From positions 682,001-746,000 of the forward strand of contig NZ_CP015864.1 of NCBI RefSeq assembly GCF_002163755.1: a DNA stretch of 64,000 nt, read 5' to 3'. Both the position numbers and the translations under genes were made by a program. This DNA comes from Vibrio campbellii CAIM 519 = NBRC 15631 = ATCC 25920. Lineage in GTDB: Bacteria > Pseudomonadota > Gammaproteobacteria > Enterobacterales > Vibrionaceae. Under the pieces are notes generated by a model that was not told where the DNA came from, made no database searches, and worked only from the letters and a program-made list of their open reading frames with translations. This document shows positions 23,981-33,613 of this stretch, piece by piece; position 1 is the first letter of the stretch, and every line of letters begins with the position of its first letter.

Positions 23981-26401
23981 TTATGGTTTCACTATTTTAG
24001 GGCCATCAAAGCAATCAATCTTAGGGGATGAACCTTGATATTTTTTGATTTTGACTAGACAGGTCTGTGCTGATGGACCTTGAGACCAAGATGAAGCACC
24101 ACGATCCGTTGTTAAGATGTTTATATTCCCATACAGACAGGCATCACCATCAGGACTGTACCACCCCCCCTCCTGGGTTGCCAATACACCTGGACTCACC
24201 TTATCTGAAACAATAGCACCCAATAAAACCTTACCTTTCGCGTTATATGTTTCGACAATATCACCCGTGACAAGATTAAATTCTTTTGCATCAGCAGGAT
24301 TAACCCATAGAGGTTCATGCTGATTGGCGTTAATAAGATCTCGCAACTCTTTCACACCACAAAGCTGTGAATGAAGTCTGTTTGTTGGATGTAGCGATAT
24401 TAGGTGGAAAAACTCACCTGATGAACGCTCTTTCCAATCTGACGTCTCCATCCAACATGGATAAGGTGGGCAGTCTTTAAGGTTTGCATTGGCGATTTTT
24501 TGTGAAAATAGCTGTATTAAACCAGAATCAGTAGCTAATCCATCAAGGTCTGGATCTTCTTTAAAGTCGGCATAACGAACAAAATCGTTTTGACCGGGAT
24601 ATTCAAAAATAGCGCTATCTTGCGTCCAGAACTTCTCAAACACAGGCATGTTGATACCTCGGTTTTGATTATCAGTGTATGCCTTATCGTAAAACTCTTT
24701 TAACCACTGAATTTGGGTCTTCCCTTCAGTAAACTGTTTTTCGCGGTCGAATTTAGCTGCAAATAAACGCCATATTTCATAGTCGTCTTTTGACTCATAC
24801 ATCGGTTCTACCAGTTTCTTCATACCGATAACACCGCGGTTAGTTGCATTTCCGTATGGTATTAATTCATCGCGCTCCCAAACTGTCGTTGTTGGTAACA
24901 CTAAATCCGAGAAACGGCAGGTTGCAGTCCATTGACAATCAATCGTTGCAATAAAATCAAGTTTATTTAATGCTTCTTTCAGTTGGTTTACGTCTTGATG
25001 TGTCGATAATGGGTTTGCACCAGCAACAACAAAAACCTTTAAGTCAGGGTAAGTAATATCTTTACCTTTAAACGGTACGACTTTTCCTGGGTTGTTGATT
25101 ACATCCACCATACGTGATGTCGGAAAGTATGGTGTACTTGTATAAGGTTTATCATACTTTGGTGTTGACCCCTTCACCGTTGCACCCATTACGCCAAGTC
25201 TTGAACCGTTTGAGGTTGCTGCACCTGCATCATTTGCATTATATCCAAACGAGAAGCCGCCACCGGGCAGACCAATCTCACCAATCATTGAAGCTAATGC
25301 GACTAAAGACCAACAGTAGTGTTCGCCATGTTCTGCACGTTGTGCAGACCAGCCACTAGAAAGCAGAGTACGTTTACTGGTGAACTTTTTAGCAAGTGAC
25401 TTAATAGTAGTAACTGAAAGTCCACAAATTTCCGAAGCCCACTTAGCTGTTTTTTTCACGCCATCTTTTTCACCTAAAAGGTAGGCAAAAAATTCTTCGT
25501 GTCCATCTGTGTAATCTTCGATGAAGCGCTTATCATACGTTTCTTGCTCTAATAGCTCGTAACAAAGTCCCAGCATTAAAGCGGTATCTGTATGCGGCTT
25601 AATGCCGATATTTTTAGCATTTAGGTAATTTTGGGTATCTGTTGCAAGGGGATCAATAGAGATCACCTCGATTTTACCTTGCTCTATTTTTTGTTTTATT
25701 TGTTGCCAGTATTTATAAGGTGAAAAATCTGGAACACTAAGTCCTATCTTTAAGTTTTTGATAGGATCACAACCCCATAAGATGAGCAACTCTGTATGTT
25801 CTGCCACATAGTTTAACGTTGTCTGTTCAGAGGTTACTTCAATATCACCAACAATCTCAGGCAAAATAGATTCAGCAGCAGCGAAAGAGTAAAACCCTGT
25901 TGAACTCATAGTTTTGCCATGAAGATTTAGAGCACGCTGCATTGCTGTACCGCAATTACCAAACTGTCCAAACATTCCCCAATGTGAAAGAGGAAAAATT
26001 GAAGAAGGCCCATGCTGTGATTGTGCGTTATCTAACTCCTTGTAAAGAATATCAATGGCTTTTTCCCAACTAACAGGAACAAACTCATTACTACCGCGGT
26101 CGCTATTGTCACCAGATAAATAACCTTTACGAACCATAGGTGTTTTAATTCGTGACGGATTATTAATTGTTTTATAAGCGTGGTAAACCATTTTTGAGTG
26201 GATATTATCCACAGAAATCTTTTTGATGGAATTACCACTCAATTCAGCTTCAAATGTACCAAACTTAGAGCCAGTTAAAACCTTTCGTAAGTTAGGATCT
26301 GCTTGTGATGCAAATGCGAGTGGACTCAATTGCATAGTAAGAGCCAATTTCGTACTCACTGAGCAACTCTTTTTAATAAAATCACGCCTTGTTAATACCA
26401 T
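23981..26401 (-). CDS. torZ: TMAO/biotin-sulfoxide reductase-type molybdoenzyme (TorZ-like)
   Basis: 806 residues, close to E. coli TorZ (809) and shorter than TorA (848). A Tat signal TRRDFIKKS starts at residue 4, so it is exported folded to the periplasm. It belongs to the DMSO-reductase family: molybdopterin-binding segments such as STGFYSFAAAESILP (active-site Ser region), LLILWGCDP, SGWSAQRAEHGEHY and a C-terminal QGPSAQTCLVKI. Reduces TMAO or related N/S-oxides using electrons from the adjacent pentahaem cytochrome, whose stop is one base upstream of this start. Confidence 0.9.
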   Translation of the reverse strand: MVLTRRDFIKKSCSVSTKLALTMQLSPLAFASQADPNLRKVLTGSKFGTFEAELSGNSIKKISVDNIHSKMVYHAYKTINNPSRIKTPMVRKGYLSGDNSDRGSNEFVPVSWEKAIDILYKELDNAQSQHGPSSIFPLSHWGMFGQFGNCGTAMQRALNLHGKTMSSTGFYSFAAAESILPEIVGDIEVTSEQTTLNYVAEHTELLILWGCDPIKNLKIGLSVPDFSPYKYWQQIKQKIEQGKIEVISIDPLATDTQNYLNAKNIGIKPHTDTALMLGLCYELLEQETYDKRFIEDYTDGHEEFFAYLLGEKDGVKKTAKWASEICGLSVTTIKSLAKKFTSKRTLLSSGWSAQRAEHGEHYCWSLVALASMIGEIGLPGGGFSFGYNANDAGAATSNGSRLGVMGATVKGSTPKYDKPYTSTPYFPTSRMVDVINNPGKVVPFKGKDITYPDLKVFVVAGANPLSTHQDVNQLKEALNKLDFIATIDCQWTATCRFSDLVLPTTTVWERDELIPYGNATNRGVIGMKKLVEPMYESKDDYEIWRLFAAKFDREKQFTEGKTQIQWLKEFYDKAYTDNQNRGINMPVFEKFWTQDSAIFEYPGQNDFVRYADFKEDPDLDGLATDSGLIQLFSQKIANANLKDCPPYPCWMETSDWKERSSGEFFHLISLHPTNRLHSQLCGVKELRDLINANQHEPLWVNPADAKEFNLVTGDIVETYNAKGKVLLGAIVSDKVSPGVLATQEGGWYSPDGDACLYGNINILTTDRGASSWSQGPSAQTCLVKIKKYQGSSPKIDCFDGPKIVKP

Positions 26402-26402
26402 T

Positions 26403-27500
26403 TTAGTTTCCCGCTTTTTTTGTTATATCTGATGAATGATATTGGAGGTATTTTAAAATCCCTTGAGTTTCATTTTTATTTAATTTAGCTTGACGTGCCA
26501 TACCTTTAAATTGAGCTGGCCATTCATTACTACTAAAGTGATGCTCTTGTACCTTCTGGTGACACTGCGCACACTTAGATTCGTACTCGAACTTATTTTT
26601 TTCCCATTGCTGATCAATATTTTTAGTAACAGGTGTACTCTTAACCCAAGCGATTATAGTTAGCTCCTTCCAAGACTTCTTAGTGGTATTTTCATAAAAA
26701 TTTTCACCAGTTTCTTCTATACTATCTAAACCTCTTATTACAGCATCAGTAATTCGCTTCCCTCCAATCGCGTAGAGCAAATTCTTGTGCGCTTCTTGCC
26801 ATCCGCTAAGTTTAATCTTTGTGGCACCATTCGCTTTGTCTAAAACGGTAAACTTAGTATAAGGTAGAATTTTAGCTTTAATTTCAATAAAATCTTGATC
26901 GTTATAAAGTGGAGAAATTTCCGTTGTGTAAGCTATCGAGCCACTTTTTAACTCATTGATATCAAATGTGTCTGATTTTACTTTTGGTAAGTTGTGGGCG
27001 ATACCTTTGTGACAGTCTATACAGCTTTGATTCTTACTTGCGGCAATTTGCATTTGCTGTTTAGCTTTTTCAGGCATCAGGTCGAAATTCATTTTTTCGT
27101 AATCGTGACAACTACGACACGTGGCGGAATTATTAGCTTCCATTTGTTTCCAAACAGTTTGAGCCATTTCCATTCTATGTTCTTCATATTTTTGTTTTGA
27201 GTCTATTTTACCAGTTACCTCAAACCAGATATCTTTCATTCCACCTAACTTCGCAGTTAGATAATCAATATTACTTTTCTCATTAATGTGGCAATCTTTA
27301 CATTGCGCAGAAACACCATGTTGGTTCACATAGTGTGGACTTTTTATATAATCATCATATGGAATTCTCATTGAATGACATGAAATACAAAAATCAGTTT
27401 CAGATGATTTATGTAATGCAAAATCAGTCGCTTTGACCAGCCCAAAAGTAATTATAAAAATAATAAAAAAGATTATAATTGTTTTTCTTGTTATTTTTCT
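26403..27500 (-). CDS. torY: Pentahaem cytochrome c, NapC/NirT-TorC type (TorY-like)
   Basis: 365 residues from ATG 27500 (GGGGTTGTCAAGC upstream); an ATG ten codons earlier has no ribosome site. One N-terminal membrane anchor (~6-25), then CISCH, CKDCH, CRSCH and CIDCH in the NapC-like domain and a fifth haem CAQCH in the TorC-type C-terminal domain. Passes electrons from menaquinol to the periplasmic reductase. It directly precedes and is co-transcribed with the reductase gene. No TorR/TorS-like genes nearby. Confidence 0.93.
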   Translation of the reverse strand, partial: RKITRKTIIIFFIIFIITFGLVKATDFALHKSSETDFCISCHSMRIPYDDYIKSPHYVNQHGVSAQCKDCHINEKSNIDYLTAKLGGMKDIWFEVTGKIDSKQKYEEHRMEMAQTVWKQMEANNSATCRSCHDYEKMNFDLMPEKAKQQMQIAASKNQSCIDCHKGIAHNLPKVKSDTFDINELKSGSIAYTTEISPLYNDQDFIEIKAKILPYTKFTVLDKANGATKIKLSGWQEAHKNLLYAIGGKRITDAVIRGLDSIEETGENFYENTTKKSWKELTIIAWVKSTPVTKNIDQQWEKNKFEYESKCAQCHQKVQEHHFSSNEWPAQFKGMARQAKLNKNETQGILKYLQYHSSDITKKAGN

Positions 27501-27841
27501 CATGCTTGACAACCCCAAAACCCGCACCATTTACATGGTTAATTTAAATTTAAATAAGAATTTACAAGTATCAAAATAAGAACAAAAAGTATCGACTAAA
27601 GGACAAACAGATCGAGAAAAGGTAATTGGACCACCAAAATTCATTTAGACATTGATGACCTACTAGGTAACGTTTCCGATTTAACAATATGACTTGTGTA
27701 GCTAAATATAAGGTTTGATATTAAGTCACTTAAGCATACGATAATAATGACGTTACTAGATCGCTAGAAGTTGTAAAGGACTGCCATTTTTCTTAGAAAA
27801 AGCTTACCATTTGAGTCTATAGTTTATGATAAGGATTAGAA
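27501..27841. other. Intergenic promoter region between torYZ-like operon and 27842 gene
   Basis: AT-rich divergent region about 340 bp long, presumably with promoters on both sides. No TorR-box match or other recognised operator was found by eye. Confidence 0.5.
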
Positions 27842-28231
27842 ATGAAAACCAAAAATACATTAACTCTCTCTTTATTATTTTTTAGTGTTATATCATTTGC
27901 CGGAACAATAAACCCCTACACGATATCTTCGAAACAAGGAAAGCAACATGGGGGCTATCAAATCTACAGTGGTGACGTTGTAATGAAGATTCGTAGCGGC
28001 ACATCACTCAACATAGTCAGTGACTCTACTCACTTGAAGAGTGACTCCCCAAATACGCTGGTTTATGAAGGAAATGTAGAAGTAACCTTCCCCCTCACTA
28101 CCAACAACAACCAGATAATTCTAATTACTTCAGAGCATCTAACAGTGATGAAAGAAAGTACCAACGGTATAAAGTTGACCACTGAAAGTCTTGTACTGAC
28201 ACTCACTGAAAAACCAGATACTAGCATGTAG
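27842..28231 (+). CDS. Secreted protein, possible OstA/LptA-like fold
   Basis: 129 residues with a signal peptide (LSLLFFSVISFA). The repeated beta-strand pattern YSGDVVMKIRSGTSLNIVSD..LKSDSPNTLVYEGNVEVTF resembles LptA/OstA-type periplasmic beta-jellyroll proteins of the LPS transport group, but it is short and the resemblance is loose. Stands alone; likely monocistronic, ending before a bidirectional terminator at 28356. Confidence 0.65.
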   Translation: MKTKNTLTLSLLFFSVISFAGTINPYTISSKQGKQHGGYQIYSGDVVMKIRSGTSLNIVSDSTHLKSDSPNTLVYEGNVEVTFPLTTNNNQIILITSEHLTVMKESTNGIKLTTESLVLTLTEKPDTSM

Positions 28232-28355
28232 GTATCTGTCTCAAAATGTTATCAAATCCAATTTATTCTATTTGCTCCCATAGCTGAAAACCCTTAACAA
28301 TATGCTTTTATTTTTAGAACATTAAAAAAATAAGTTTTAAAATCTATAAACCAAA

Positions 28356-28390
28356 TAAAAAACCCAAGCTTACTTATAAGCTTGGATTTA
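28356..28390. terminator. Bidirectional terminator
   Basis: Perfect 8-bp stem CCAAGCTT/AAGCTTGG (28364-28371, 28378-28385) with A runs before and T bases after, between two convergent genes. Confidence 0.75.
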
Positions 28391-28411
28391 AACCCCCTAC
28401 TAAGAACTAAA

Positions 28412-29269
28412 TTATAATTTACTTAGGTAAAGAGTACTTGTATTGAGGTCTAAAATTGTTTCACGGCCACGCAAAAAATTCATTCCAAGTAGACCATCGA
28501 ACTCCTCAGGCTTTGGGGTGTCAACAATATAAGCAAACTCTTCTTTTCGATTTCCATATGAATCAGTCAGCGTGACCGCAGTAGTCTCACAGTCTGTTGA
28601 TAACGCTTTAGGCTCGATTTTATTGCAACCATATACACTCGCTTTTTTTGGAATACTTTCTGAAAAAATAAAGCTATATGAAGCCCCTGAATCTAAAATA
28701 AAAGACAAGTCATTATTGCCTGTTAGAGCATCTATCATTAGACCTGAATAAGTGTCTTTCAGGGAGTACGCTTCCCACTCGTGTATATTTCCTGGTAATT
28801 GAGACAACAGGTCCAAGACATTATTTTTGAAATCCATGTGCACAATGTGCCTGTCAAATAAGCCCAGCCCCATTACTTCGCTTTCTGGTAACTTGTCTCC
28901 AACACTCCAACCCCAAGGTTCGAGTATTACCACCCCTACATTGTTAAACGTAGCTTCCGAAACAGTCAGGTTTTGGAGTGTCCATGTCTCAGTTAATTTT
29001 ATTTCTCCATTAATATCTGAGCTTTTATACGGCTTTTCTTTTTTTGCTTGATACTTAATATTTGAAATTAAGGCAAAGAGTGACTCTTCATTTATATGTA
29101 ACCCCATACTACTACCTGTATCTAGCATTAGTTTGTAAGGATTACTATCTATAATTACATTTACAATCGGCAATCCTCTTTCATCATAATCTATACTTCC
29201 TAAAGCTTGGTTAGCGTACGCATTGTTGAACAATGTCATTAATATCAAAAAGCAAAATATTTTTTTCAT
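28412..29269 (-). CDS. Secreted retropepsin-like aspartyl protease
   Basis: 285 residues from ATG 29269 (MKKIFCFLIL), with signal peptide to about ..NAYA. Two aspartyl motifs are visible, LDTGSS near residue 49 and LDSGAS near 193, each in a hydrophobic-D-T/S-G context, and a GLLGMNFL segment near the end. It thus resembles pepsin-like proteins with both lobes in one chain. Probably cleaves a periplasmic or envelope protein; target unknown. Confidence 0.83.
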   Translation of the reverse strand: MKKIFCFLILMTLFNNAYANQALGSIDYDERGLPIVNVIIDSNPYKLMLDTGSSMGLHINEESLFALISNIKYQAKKEKPYKSSDINGEIKLTETWTLQNLTVSEATFNNVGVVILEPWGWSVGDKLPESEVMGLGLFDRHIVHMDFKNNVLDLLSQLPGNIHEWEAYSLKDTYSGLMIDALTGNNDLSFILDSGASYSFIFSESIPKKASVYGCNKIEPKALSTDCETTAVTLTDSYGNRKEEFAYIVDTPKPEEFDGLLGMNFLRGRETILDLNTSTLYLSKL

Positions 29270-29662
29270 TTTAACTTCCAAGGTCTGGGCATCATTTTGA
29301 ATACACGAGTCATAGCAGACTCAATGCTATTATTATTTACAACTCAATCAATACAAAAAGATTTTATATGAGCGTGAGCACCATATACAACCAAAGACTG
29401 TAATCCAATTAAAAACTCTAATATTCGTGACAATGGTCTTAGGCTGTACCAATCAACTCTTATAAAAACCATCCAATGTGAACTATCATCAAGACTTAAC
29501 AGTGAGAGCTACGATTCAAGCTCAATACTCGTACGATAAATGACATGAAAAACAAAAATCCAAGTTTATTGCTAAACTTGGATTCGCGGTGTCTGTATAT
29601 CACTAGTCGTGATGAAGAGACAGCCAAACGGGAGGGAAAATTCAAAAAGTCGCTACATTTGA
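29270..29662. other. Intergenic region with terminator
   Basis: No convincing gene. A 12-bp perfect stem AATCCAAGTTTA/TAAACTTGGATT (29557-29584) is a likely terminator serving the minus-strand SDR gene. A short open stretch ending in VLGCTNQLL near 29440 looks like a lipobox but has no proper start. Confidence 0.5.
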
Positions 29663-30274
29663 CTAACTGTTCCCAGCGAAACACTTGAAGGTGTAACCGT
29701 TTTCTAATCCGATAACTGAACGTTGGTAAGATTTTGCTATTTCTTTACCAGAAGCTGTTGAGAAACCAGGAAAGAAATCTCCATATACAGGAACAGATTC
29801 TTCCAATATTGTCGGGCTTACTACGTTAATTCTTATACCACGCGGGGCTTCTAAACCTGCAGATTTAGCAAAGAACTCGATAGCACCACCAACTGTCGTT
29901 GCGCTTGTACCAAAACGAATTGGAGCATCAGACGTTATACCCGAAGTCAAAGTTACACTTCCGCCATCATTCAGATAATTGAGGCCTTCTTCTGCCAAGC
30001 GAATCTGTCCCATGAGTTTACTCTGAAGGCTAACTTCCCAATCTTGATCACGATAATCTCCAAATGGTTTGAATGAAACTTGGCCAGCCGTACAAATAAT
30101 CGCATCAACAGTTCCGACCGTATCAAAAGCAGTTCGAATTGATTCACGACTACTCATATCAATAAGTACGTCACCAGAAGAGCGACCCATTTTTATTACC
30201 TCGTGTTCTTTTTCTAATCGTTTAACTACTGCTTTGCCGATTGTGCCGCTTGCGCCTACGATTGCTATTTTCAT
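29663..30274 (-). CDS. Short-chain dehydrogenase family protein
   Basis: 203 residues. Cofactor motif GASGTIGKAV at residues 7-16, TAGQVSF in place of NNAG, serine strand LTSG near residue 111, then RINVVSPT. The YxxxK pair is not evident, TTVGGAIEFFAKS occurring where it is expected, as in short atypical SDRs. Upstream is a divergent truncated LysR, its likely former regulator. Confidence 0.85.
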   Translation of the reverse strand: MKIAIVGASGTIGKAVVKRLEKEHEVIKMGRSSGDVLIDMSSRESIRTAFDTVGTVDAIICTAGQVSFKPFGDYRDQDWEVSLQSKLMGQIRLAEEGLNYLNDGGSVTLTSGITSDAPIRFGTSATTVGGAIEFFAKSAGLEAPRGIRINVVSPTILEESVPVYGDFFPGFSTASGKEIAKSYQRSVIGLENGYTFKCFAGNS

Positions 30275-30387
30275 CCTGTATTCTCCATATAAGTTGTGTC
30301 GATGAGTTAACGCCTGTTAGCATAAACACTAATCATGGTGGTAAAAACCGTAAAAATTCACATCACCGTTTATAAAATAGAGCTAAT

Positions 30388-30450
30388 ATGAATCTCACAC
30401 ATCTCGAAACATTTCTTAAAGTCGCCCAGTTAAAAAACTTTTCAGGGGCT
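30388..30450 (+). pseudogene. Truncated LysR regulator (N-terminus only)
   Basis: ATG 30388 begins MNLTHLETFLKVAQLKNFS, a typical LysR opening, then the match ends at base ~30440 where a 98-bp inverted-repeat element begins. The frame closes about 27 codons further on. Divergent from the SDR gene at 30274 as in many SDR/LysR pairs. Confidence 0.7.
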
Positions 30451-30538
30451 CTTAGATTTTCTTTACCAAATTTCGAGCATTTATTTTTATATAGTAATTA
30501 TTTTCATGTAGATACAATTTAAAATCATAGCCCCTGAA
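30441..30538. repeat. 98-bp element with terminal inverted repeats, in the truncated lysR
   Basis: Ends TTCAGGGGCT (30441-30450) and its complement AGCCCCTGAA (30529-30538), with imperfect continuation to GATTTT. AT-rich interior with no gene. Looks like a MITE or an IS remnant; it sits exactly where the LysR homology stops. Confidence 0.5.
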
Positions 30539-30767
30539 TTTAAAATGCTATAAAAACCAGACTACTCTGATAATTATCTTTAATTTACATTATTAACAAT
30601 ATTAAATTAAACCTCACCCCTCCCCTTATTTACAAGTTACATAAAAGTCACAAGAAAGTACACTTTATAAACATTTTAAAAATAATTAATAAGATATTGA
30701 AAGTGTGATTTTTTAGTTATAACATTCCATTTCATTTTCAACGTCGGTTTAAAATTTAAAAATAATC
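30539..30767. other. AT-rich intergenic region
   Basis: Only AT-rich sequence, probably the promoter of the gene at 30768. Nothing else recognised. Confidence 0.4.
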
Positions 30768-31235
30768 ATGAAAATTAAAATACTATTATTAGTAACAACT
30801 CTGACTATATCTAACAATGCAGCTACTCGAGAAGTCGAAGCGAAAATTTATTGTGGTAATAGCGATGGAACCCAATGGGGCTGGCTCCATACTGATGAAT
30901 ACAACCCTAGCAACGATAATGTAGTCACTGTTCGCGGTGAATTTAAATTCTTCCAAACAATAGTATACAACAATTGGGAAGATCCGCATTATATCCACAA
31001 GGGTGCGCTCATTCTTAGTGACTCATCAGATTACTATAAGTATGTTTCCGATTGTCAATCATATGGGTTTCACAATGATGTCAATGGAGACAGTTGGTAT
31101 AACTGGAATGTTCACGCAGAAGTACCTGGCTATTCTAGGCATTGGATGGGAATTGCAACAAGTGACCCTGATATAAGACTTAGCCCTGGCTATTACTCAA
31201 GCTTCGTAGGTAACCCAGAACCAACCAATCACTAA
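30768..31235 (+). CDS. Small secreted protein of unknown function
   Basis: 155 residues with a signal peptide (MKIKILLLVTTLTISNNAA). Mature part is rich in W and Y (WGWLHTDEYNP, WYNWNVHAEVPGYSRHWMG) and has two Cys (IYCGN, SDCQSYG) probably forming a disulfide. No family recognised. A long-loop hairpin TTAATCGCAATA/TATTGCGATTAA at 31281-31326 follows as a likely terminator. Confidence 0.75.
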   Translation: MKIKILLLVTTLTISNNAATREVEAKIYCGNSDGTQWGWLHTDEYNPSNDNVVTVRGEFKFFQTIVYNNWEDPHYIHKGALILSDSSDYYKYVSDCQSYGFHNDVNGDSWYNWNVHAEVPGYSRHWMGIATSDPDIRLSPGYYSSFVGNPEPTNH

Positions 31236-31280
31236 ACAATATTTCGAGACTTCGAAGTTTACTAACAATAAATCAATCTA

Positions 31281-31330
31281 TTAATCGCAATACGTCTGAT
31301 TTCACCCAATCTGTTATTGCGATTAAAAAT
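31281..31330 (+). terminator. Hairpin downstream of 30768 gene
   Basis: 12-bp perfect stem TTAATCGCAATA/TATTGCGATTAA with a 22-base loop, followed by AAAAATTT. Weak T run, so termination is moderately supported. Confidence 0.5.
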
Positions 31331-31492
31331 TTCAATTTACCTTTCGATTACTCCCTATTTTAAACTGCTAGTCAAATTGACATTCACATTTGTAAAAACA
31401 CCCCCTTCCCTGAATAAATGACATTTTTCAATGCGTTATTAATGGCACGATTTATTCATAACATCATATGCAACTTGTTAAGGGAAACGACT

Positions 31493-33601
31493 ATGAGAAG
31501 AATATCATTATTAATGGGGTCGATTTGTTTAGGAGTAAATGCATACGCAACGCCATTCGACACCTGCCCGAGCCAAGCATTTTTGTTCCAATCTGCCCCG
31601 ACTCAGATTTACGGGGTTAATCTAGTCACTGGCTCTACAACTTTGCTGGAAACAGACACTGGCATTCCAGGGAACATTAATGCTGTCGGGTTTGATTTCA
31701 CCGACCGCTATCTTTACGGCTACGACACGACCGAGAACCGTGTTGTCCGTCTGGGGCAAGATTTCCAGGCGGAGGTGTTAAATGTGTCTGGTCTGCTCGG
31801 AACAGGGAACCACTTTTTCGTGGGTGACGTCTATGATCATGTGTACTACGTGTATAGAAGAAACAAAGGTATATACAAAATTGATCTCGCACCTCTCGAC
31901 AGTGACCCAACCGCGACACTTTCACTAGTACAAGTAAACTCTACGGCAACACTTTCTTTTGCTGATTTCGCTTTTCACCCGGATAACGGCAATATATATG
32001 CGGTAGATACAAATACAGGGAAACTTTACAGTATCAATCGTACAACCGGCGTAACGACTCTGGTCGGCAACACTGGTGTGACAGGGTCGTTCGGCGCCGC
32101 TTACTTTGATGTTGATGCTAATCTGTATTTGTCGCGCAACTCCGACGGTAAAATTTTTAGAATCGACTTGTCTTCCGCAAGCCTTGCGGCGGGCACTGTA
32201 TCCGCTGTAGAGTTTGTTGCTAATGGGCCAGTATCCAACCAAAACGATGGTGCCCGCTGCGCTAATGCGCCAATCATTGATCCAAATGACCCTATCGATT
32301 TTGGTGATGCACCAGACACCTACGGTACAACATTGGCTTCAAACGGTCCACGTCATGAAGTTGATGGTACAACCTACTTGGGCAGCGTTGCCCCTGATGG
32401 CGATGTTGGCGGGCAAGCAGATGACAATGCTGTCGACACTGCCGATGAAGAAGGGGTTGGCTTCGTGGCGGCACTAGACCCGGGTTTAAGCTCGGTGATT
32501 GAAGTCACCGCCTCCACTTCTGGCTATTTGTCTGCATGGTTTGACTGGAACCGAGATGGCGACTTTGCTGATGCGGGTGAACAAGTCTTTACTGATGAAC
32601 TTCTCTCCGCTGGTAGTAACACGCTGCCATTTATTGTGTCTGACGCAGCAACTGCAGGGTCAAGCTGGAGCCGTTTCCGATTCAGTCAACAGACAGGCCT
32701 AAGCTACACGGGTGGTTCAACGTCCGGTGAAGTGGAAGACCACCCTATTACCATTACAGGTAACGGGTACTCGGTCGAGCATTTCCCAACTGTTGACTCT
32801 TATGCTTCGGTCGCTTTTGAAGACAACTGGCCATATACGGCTGATTACGATATGAATGACGTGGTCGTCGACCTTCAGATAACAGAGACCACCCTCGCAG
32901 GACACGTCGAAATCATCAGTATTTCTGGTAAGTTAGTGGCTTACGGTGCTAGTTATCAAAACGGTTTCGCGATCCGACTACCTGGCGTCGCACGAAGCAG
33001 CATTGAAACGGCCTTAACAACGCTCAAATTCGACGGTGTTGAACAAGCTTCGAGTGGCCTTGAATCTATCTCCGATGAAGCCATATTCATTATCGGTGAA
33101 GATATGAGTGTACACGCTAGTCCAAGCGGCGGTTGTACTTACTTCAGAACCGAGTCGGGTTGTGACACTGGCGCTTCGCTGCTGAACTTTTCTCTCGATA
33201 TCTACTTTACCGAAGGCTCCGATCGCTCCGCCATTGCCAACATGCCGTATGACCCGTTCATCTTCGCCACACCAAATACTTATCATGGTGAAGGGCTTCC
33301 ATTCCAACCTGGACGAACATTGGAAATTCACCTGCCAGGCCAAGCTCCTACGGAACAATTCGATACGAGTTTATACGGTATCGGTGTCGATGCTAGCTTG
33401 AATGGCTCCAACAACTACTTTAAAACCGCGACCTACCTGCCTTGGGCACTGCTCATCGTTGAAGATTGGAAATGGCCACTGGAGCGCGTTGATATTGTCG
33501 AAGCCTACCCTGAGTTCCAAGATTGGGCAGAATCCGGCGGCACAACAAACCAAAACTGGCATCAATCGCCTGCCACTGACAAAACTTACGATCTGCCATA
33601 G
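31493..33601 (+). CDS. LruC-domain surface protein, copy 1
   Basis: 702 residues from ATG 31493 (AAGGGAAACGACT before it); the longer frame lacks a ribosome site. Signal peptide to ..NAYA. Residues ~25-260 are a beta-propeller-like domain (repeated YLYGYD, IYKIDL, GNIYAVD..TGKLYSI) of DUF6923 type. Then DFGDAPDTYGTTLASNGPRH and GEVEDHPITI mark a GEVED-type linker domain, and the C-terminal ~250 residues resemble the LruC domain (DUF4842). Exported or surface-attached. A lipoprotein gene follows by 12 bp; the pair is duplicated in tandem at 34428. Confidence 0.82.
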   Translation: MRRISLLMGSICLGVNAYATPFDTCPSQAFLFQSAPTQIYGVNLVTGSTTLLETDTGIPGNINAVGFDFTDRYLYGYDTTENRVVRLGQDFQAEVLNVSGLLGTGNHFFVGDVYDHVYYVYRRNKGIYKIDLAPLDSDPTATLSLVQVNSTATLSFADFAFHPDNGNIYAVDTNTGKLYSINRTTGVTTLVGNTGVTGSFGAAYFDVDANLYLSRNSDGKIFRIDLSSASLAAGTVSAVEFVANGPVSNQNDGARCANAPIIDPNDPIDFGDAPDTYGTTLASNGPRHEVDGTTYLGSVAPDGDVGGQADDNAVDTADEEGVGFVAALDPGLSSVIEVTASTSGYLSAWFDWNRDGDFADAGEQVFTDELLSAGSNTLPFIVSDAATAGSSWSRFRFSQQTGLSYTGGSTSGEVEDHPITITGNGYSVEHFPTVDSYASVAFEDNWPYTADYDMNDVVVDLQITETTLAGHVEIISISGKLVAYGASYQNGFAIRLPGVARSSIETALTTLKFDGVEQASSGLESISDEAIFIIGEDMSVHASPSGGCTYFRTESGCDTGASLLNFSLDIYFTEGSDRSAIANMPYDPFIFATPNTYHGEGLPFQPGRTLEIHLPGQAPTEQFDTSLYGIGVDASLNGSNNYFKTATYLPWALLIVEDWKWPLERVDIVEAYPEFQDWAESGGTTNQNWHQSPATDKTYDLP
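32372..33601 (+). repeat. Homogenised repeat block, copy 1
   Basis: From ACCTACTTGGGC to the stop codon this is identical by eye to 35307-36536 except for about two substitutions (around 32419 and 33569), at a constant offset of 2935 bp. Upstream sequence of the same two genes is far more divergent. Confidence 0.9.
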
Positions 33602-33613
33602 GGAGAGGATACG

